A stretch of 64,000 nucleotides of DNA from Rhizobiaceae bacterium (GTDB lineage: Bacteria > Pseudomonadota > Alphaproteobacteria > Rhizobiales > Rhizobiaceae). Shown one piece after another: positions 61,966-64,000 of this stretch. The notes under the pieces were generated by a model that saw nothing but the letters and a program-made list of their open reading frames with translations, did not search any database and was not told where the DNA came from. Within the stretch, counting starts at the first letter, position 1. Each line of letters opens with the position of its first letter. The translations under genes and the position numbers were made by a program. The DNA lies in NCBI GenBank assembly GCA_019635795.1, contig JAHBYV010000001.1:224033-288032 (forward strand), read 5' to 3'.

Positions 61966-61966
61966 G

Positions 61967-62839
61967 TTAGTCCTTCAATGGTTGCCCAAGCCTTCCGGCG
62001 AGATCCTGTATGAATTGCCATGCCACGCGGCCGGAGCGACTTCCACGCGTCGTTGCCCATTCCAAAGCGTCGGTCCGCAATTGTTCGGCGTCGATCTTGA
62101 GATCGTGATACCGGACATAGCCGTCAATCATGCTGAGATAATCGTCCTGGCTGCATTTGTGGAAGCCAAGCCACAGTCCGAAACGGTCTGAAAGCGAAAC
62201 CTTTTCCTCAACTGCTTCAGATGGATTGATTGCCGTTGAGCGTTCGTTCTCGATCATGTCCCGCGGCAAAAGATGACGCCGATTGGATGTTGCGTAGAAA
62301 ATGACATTTGACGGACGCCCTTCGACACCACCTTCAAGAGCCGCCTTCAGAGACTTGTAGGACGTGTCATCATGGTCGAAAGACAGATCGTCGCAAAACA
62401 GGATAAACCTGTATGGGGCGGACTTTAAAATACCCATCAGGCGGGGCAGGGTGTTGATATCTTCGCGGTGAATTTCGATGAGTTTAAGGGCGCTGCCGTC
62501 CTTCCCGGAATTGGCGGCGCTGTGCGCGGCCTTCACAAGGGACGATTTTCCCATGCCCCGCGCGCCCCAGAGCAGGACGTTGTTCGCGGGCAATCCGGCA
62601 GAAAAGCGCTCTGTATTGTCCAGCAGAATATCCCGGACATGGTCCACACCGCGGATAAGCCCGATATCCACCCGATTGACCCGCTGAACCGGATCAAGAA
62701 CGCCCGACTCAGCGTTCCACACAAAACAGTCTGCCACAGTCAGGTCTGCGGGCTGTGGAATGGGTGGTGCCAGCCTGCTGATTGTCAAAATAAGCTCATC
62801 GAGCTTGGCGTTAAGCGTTTCGAGTGTCTTGTCAGTCAT
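61967..62839 (-). CDS. DUF815 family P-loop ATPase
   Basis: A 290-residue AAA-type ATPase of the DUF815 family. Walker A is LLWGARGMGKSSLVKA, Walker B FILFCDDLSFD, sensor 1 FYATSNRRHL and an Arg-finger-like NERSTAI. Function not established; a chaperone-like or nucleic-acid role is suggested by the fold. Starts at 62851 or 62872 are possible; 62839 gives MTDKTLETLNAKLDELIL. Convergent with nlpD and divergent from yajC. Confidence 0.87.
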   Translation of the reverse strand: MTDKTLETLNAKLDELILTISRLAPPIPQPADLTVADCFVWNAESGVLDPVQRVNRVDIGLIRGVDHVRDILLDNTERFSAGLPANNVLLWGARGMGKSSLVKAAHSAANSGKDGSALKLIEIHREDINTLPRLMGILKSAPYRFILFCDDLSFDHDDTSYKSLKAALEGGVEGRPSNVIFYATSNRRHLLPRDMIENERSTAINPSEAVEEKVSLSDRFGLWLGFHKCSQDDYLSMIDGYVRYHDLKIDAEQLRTDALEWATTRGSRSGRVAWQFIQDLAGRLGQPLKD

Positions 62840-63009
62840 TTCGGGAAGCATTTTCGATTCAGGATTGGTCAAGTTTGCTCTATCACGCTCAGTGAATAGC
62901 GCAAAGGTGCGTGTTCACGCAGTTTCATGTGTTGCAATGGAGGCGTTAACGACTATATTCCGCCCACTTTGGGACGGGCGGATTGCGCCTTCAATTTAGG
63001 GAGTTCCTT

Positions 63010-63351
63010 ATGTTCGTGACACCGGCTTATGCGCAGACTGGGGGCGCGGGACCAGAAGCGCTCGTGAGCATTTTGCCGTTCATCCTGATTTTCGTCATCA
63101 TGTATTTCATGATTATCCGTCCTCAGCGCAACCAGATGAAGAGGCGCGCAGAGATGCTTGGCGCGATCCGGCGCGGGGACACAGTGGTTACCGGTGGCGG
63201 ACTGCTGGGTAAGGTGACGAAGGTGAACGAGGGCAGCGATGAGCTGGAAGTCGATCTCGGCAATGGCGTGAAAGTCACTGCAATTCGGCAGACGATTTCC
63301 GATGTTCGCGTCAAAGGCGAACCAGTGGCCAATCAGAACGCCAAGAAATAG
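63010..63351 (+). CDS. yajC: Preprotein translocase subunit YajC
   Basis: A 113-residue accessory of the SecDF complex with one TM helix (SILPFILIFVIMYFMII) followed by RPQRNQMKRRAEML and a small beta domain (GGGLLGKVTKV). ATG 63010 has AGGGAG seven bases upstream, better than the frame opening at 62983. secD follows by 61 bp. Confidence 0.95.
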   Translation: MFVTPAYAQTGGAGPEALVSILPFILIFVIMYFMIIRPQRNQMKRRAEMLGAIRRGDTVVTGGGLLGKVTKVNEGSDELEVDLGNGVKVTAIRQTISDVRVKGEPVANQNAKK

Positions 63352-63412
63352 CCGGCCACAGAAGCTGACCACCGGCGGGAAATAGCCCGCCGGAGCGTAA
63401 TGGAAGACGAAC

Positions 63413-64000
63413 ATGCTGTATTTTTCGCGCTGGAAGACGTTCTCTATTTGGGCGGTCGTGCTGCTCGGCGTGATTTTCGCGCTTCCAAACCTCTTCTCAC
63501 AATCCACACTGGATTCCTTGCCGCGCTGGGTTCCAAAAACGCCCATGACGCTGGGTCTGGACCTGCAAGGCGGCTCACACATTTTGCTGGCCGTCGATCA
63601 GGAAGACTTGATCAAGGATCGATTGCAGACGACGCGCGATGATATTCGCACTCTGCTGCGCGACGCCAAGATCGGGTATACGGGCCTTACGAGCGTAGAC
63701 CGCCATGTGACCGTGCGAATTTCGGAAGCCAACGAGGTCGAAAAAGCCAAGGAAGCTCTGAATTCCCTTACTCAGCCGGTTTCGTCAGGCCTGTTCGGTG
63801 GCGGTGCAATTCGCGAACTTGAGTTGCAAGAGCGGCAGCCGGGTGTGCTGCAATATAGTCTCACCGAAGAAGGCATTAATTACCGCGTTTCGACCGCCGT
63901 AAGCCAGTCGATTGAGGTAATTGGCCGTCGTGTCAATGAGCTTGGCACGACAGAACCTATTATTCAAAGGCAGGGCGCGGACCGGATTCTGGTACAGGTG
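63413..64000 (+). CDS. secD: Protein translocase subunit SecD (partial, 3' end outside window)
   Basis: The first 196 codons of SecD, an RND-fold membrane protein using proton motive force to help Sec export. The first TM helix (TFSIWAVVLLGVIFALPNLF) and the D1 motif GLDLQGGSHILLAVD are present, then the P1 domain start (AVSQSIEVIGRRVNELGTTEP). ATG at 63413 begins MLYFSRWKTFS. The frame is open to the window edge. Confidence 0.94.
   Translation, partial: MLYFSRWKTFSIWAVVLLGVIFALPNLFSQSTLDSLPRWVPKTPMTLGLDLQGGSHILLAVDQEDLIKDRLQTTRDDIRTLLRDAKIGYTGLTSVDRHVTVRISEANEVEKAKEALNSLTQPVSSGLFGGGAIRELELQERQPGVLQYSLTEEGINYRVSTAVSQSIEVIGRRVNELGTTEPIIQRQGADRILVQV

Overview
The window is chromosomal DNA of an alphaproteobacterium of the order Hyphomicrobiales (Rhizobiales), probably near Brucellaceae/Phyllobacteriaceae. 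This is inferred from gene content and order: a coenzyme B12-dependent ribonucleotide reductase (NrdJ), a PopZ-type pole organiser beside valS, an ExoR-type Sel1-repeat regulator, a BepC-like TolC preceded by a Pcm-like gene, a DUF992 protein, and the run argS - SPOR protein - nagZ - scpA - scpB - tatABC - serS - surE - pcm - nlpD - yajC - secD. No rRNA, CRISPR array or intact prophage was seen.

Region 1 (1-17.7 kb) is accessory. After the end of a peptide-type ABC importer ATPase comes a cluster that I do not recognise as a described locus. It holds four glycosyltransferases, a NodB-like deacetylase, a secreted polysaccharide-lyase-like protein, two small proteins of possible Rossmann/methyltransferase fold, and a 909-residue ABC exporter whose nucleotide-binding domain looks catalytically dead and carries iterated segments. 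It also holds a cyclic-nucleotide-binding (CNB) protein translationally coupled to that exporter, an MBL-fold hydrolase, and three class III cyclase-like proteins (one a DUF3095 member, one a membrane receptor cyclase). A near-consensus CRP-type palindrome (4236-4251) lies between two divergent transcription units. My inference is a cyclic-nucleotide-controlled surface glycan synthesis/export system. This is the most likely undescribed system in the window.

Region 2 (17.7-30 kb) holds a small HTH regulator, a RES/Xre toxin-antitoxin pair, a REP-like palindrome, nrdJ with two NrdR boxes about 31 bp apart, gpt, a short CinA-type protein, a PAP2 phosphatase, and the formaldehyde-detoxification operon frmR-frmA-fghA with a perfect 15-bp inverted-repeat operator. 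A structured, terminator-ended intergenic segment follows and may encode a small RNA.

Region 3 (30-42.7 kb) is mostly housekeeping: tRNA-Asn, tRNA-Cys, a pcm-like gene, tolC, popZ, valS, a FadL-type porin, exoR, xth, an NCS2 purine/uracil permease and an RHH protein.

Region 4 (42.7-46.1 kb) is an accessory island. Two low-complexity proteins flank an internally deleted IS5-family remnant. One is rich in Tyr/Gln/Pro with 18-bp repeats; the other has a 14-serine tract also built from an 18-bp repeat. Neither has a recognised family.

Region 5 (46.1-64 kb) is core genome: erpA divergent from dgt, then argS, SPOR protein, nagZ, scpAB, an orphan Fe3+/polyamine-type ABC ATPase, tatABC, serS, surE-pcm-nlpD, a convergent DUF815 ATPase, yajC and the start of secD. 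Several genes overlap by ATGA, indicating translational coupling.
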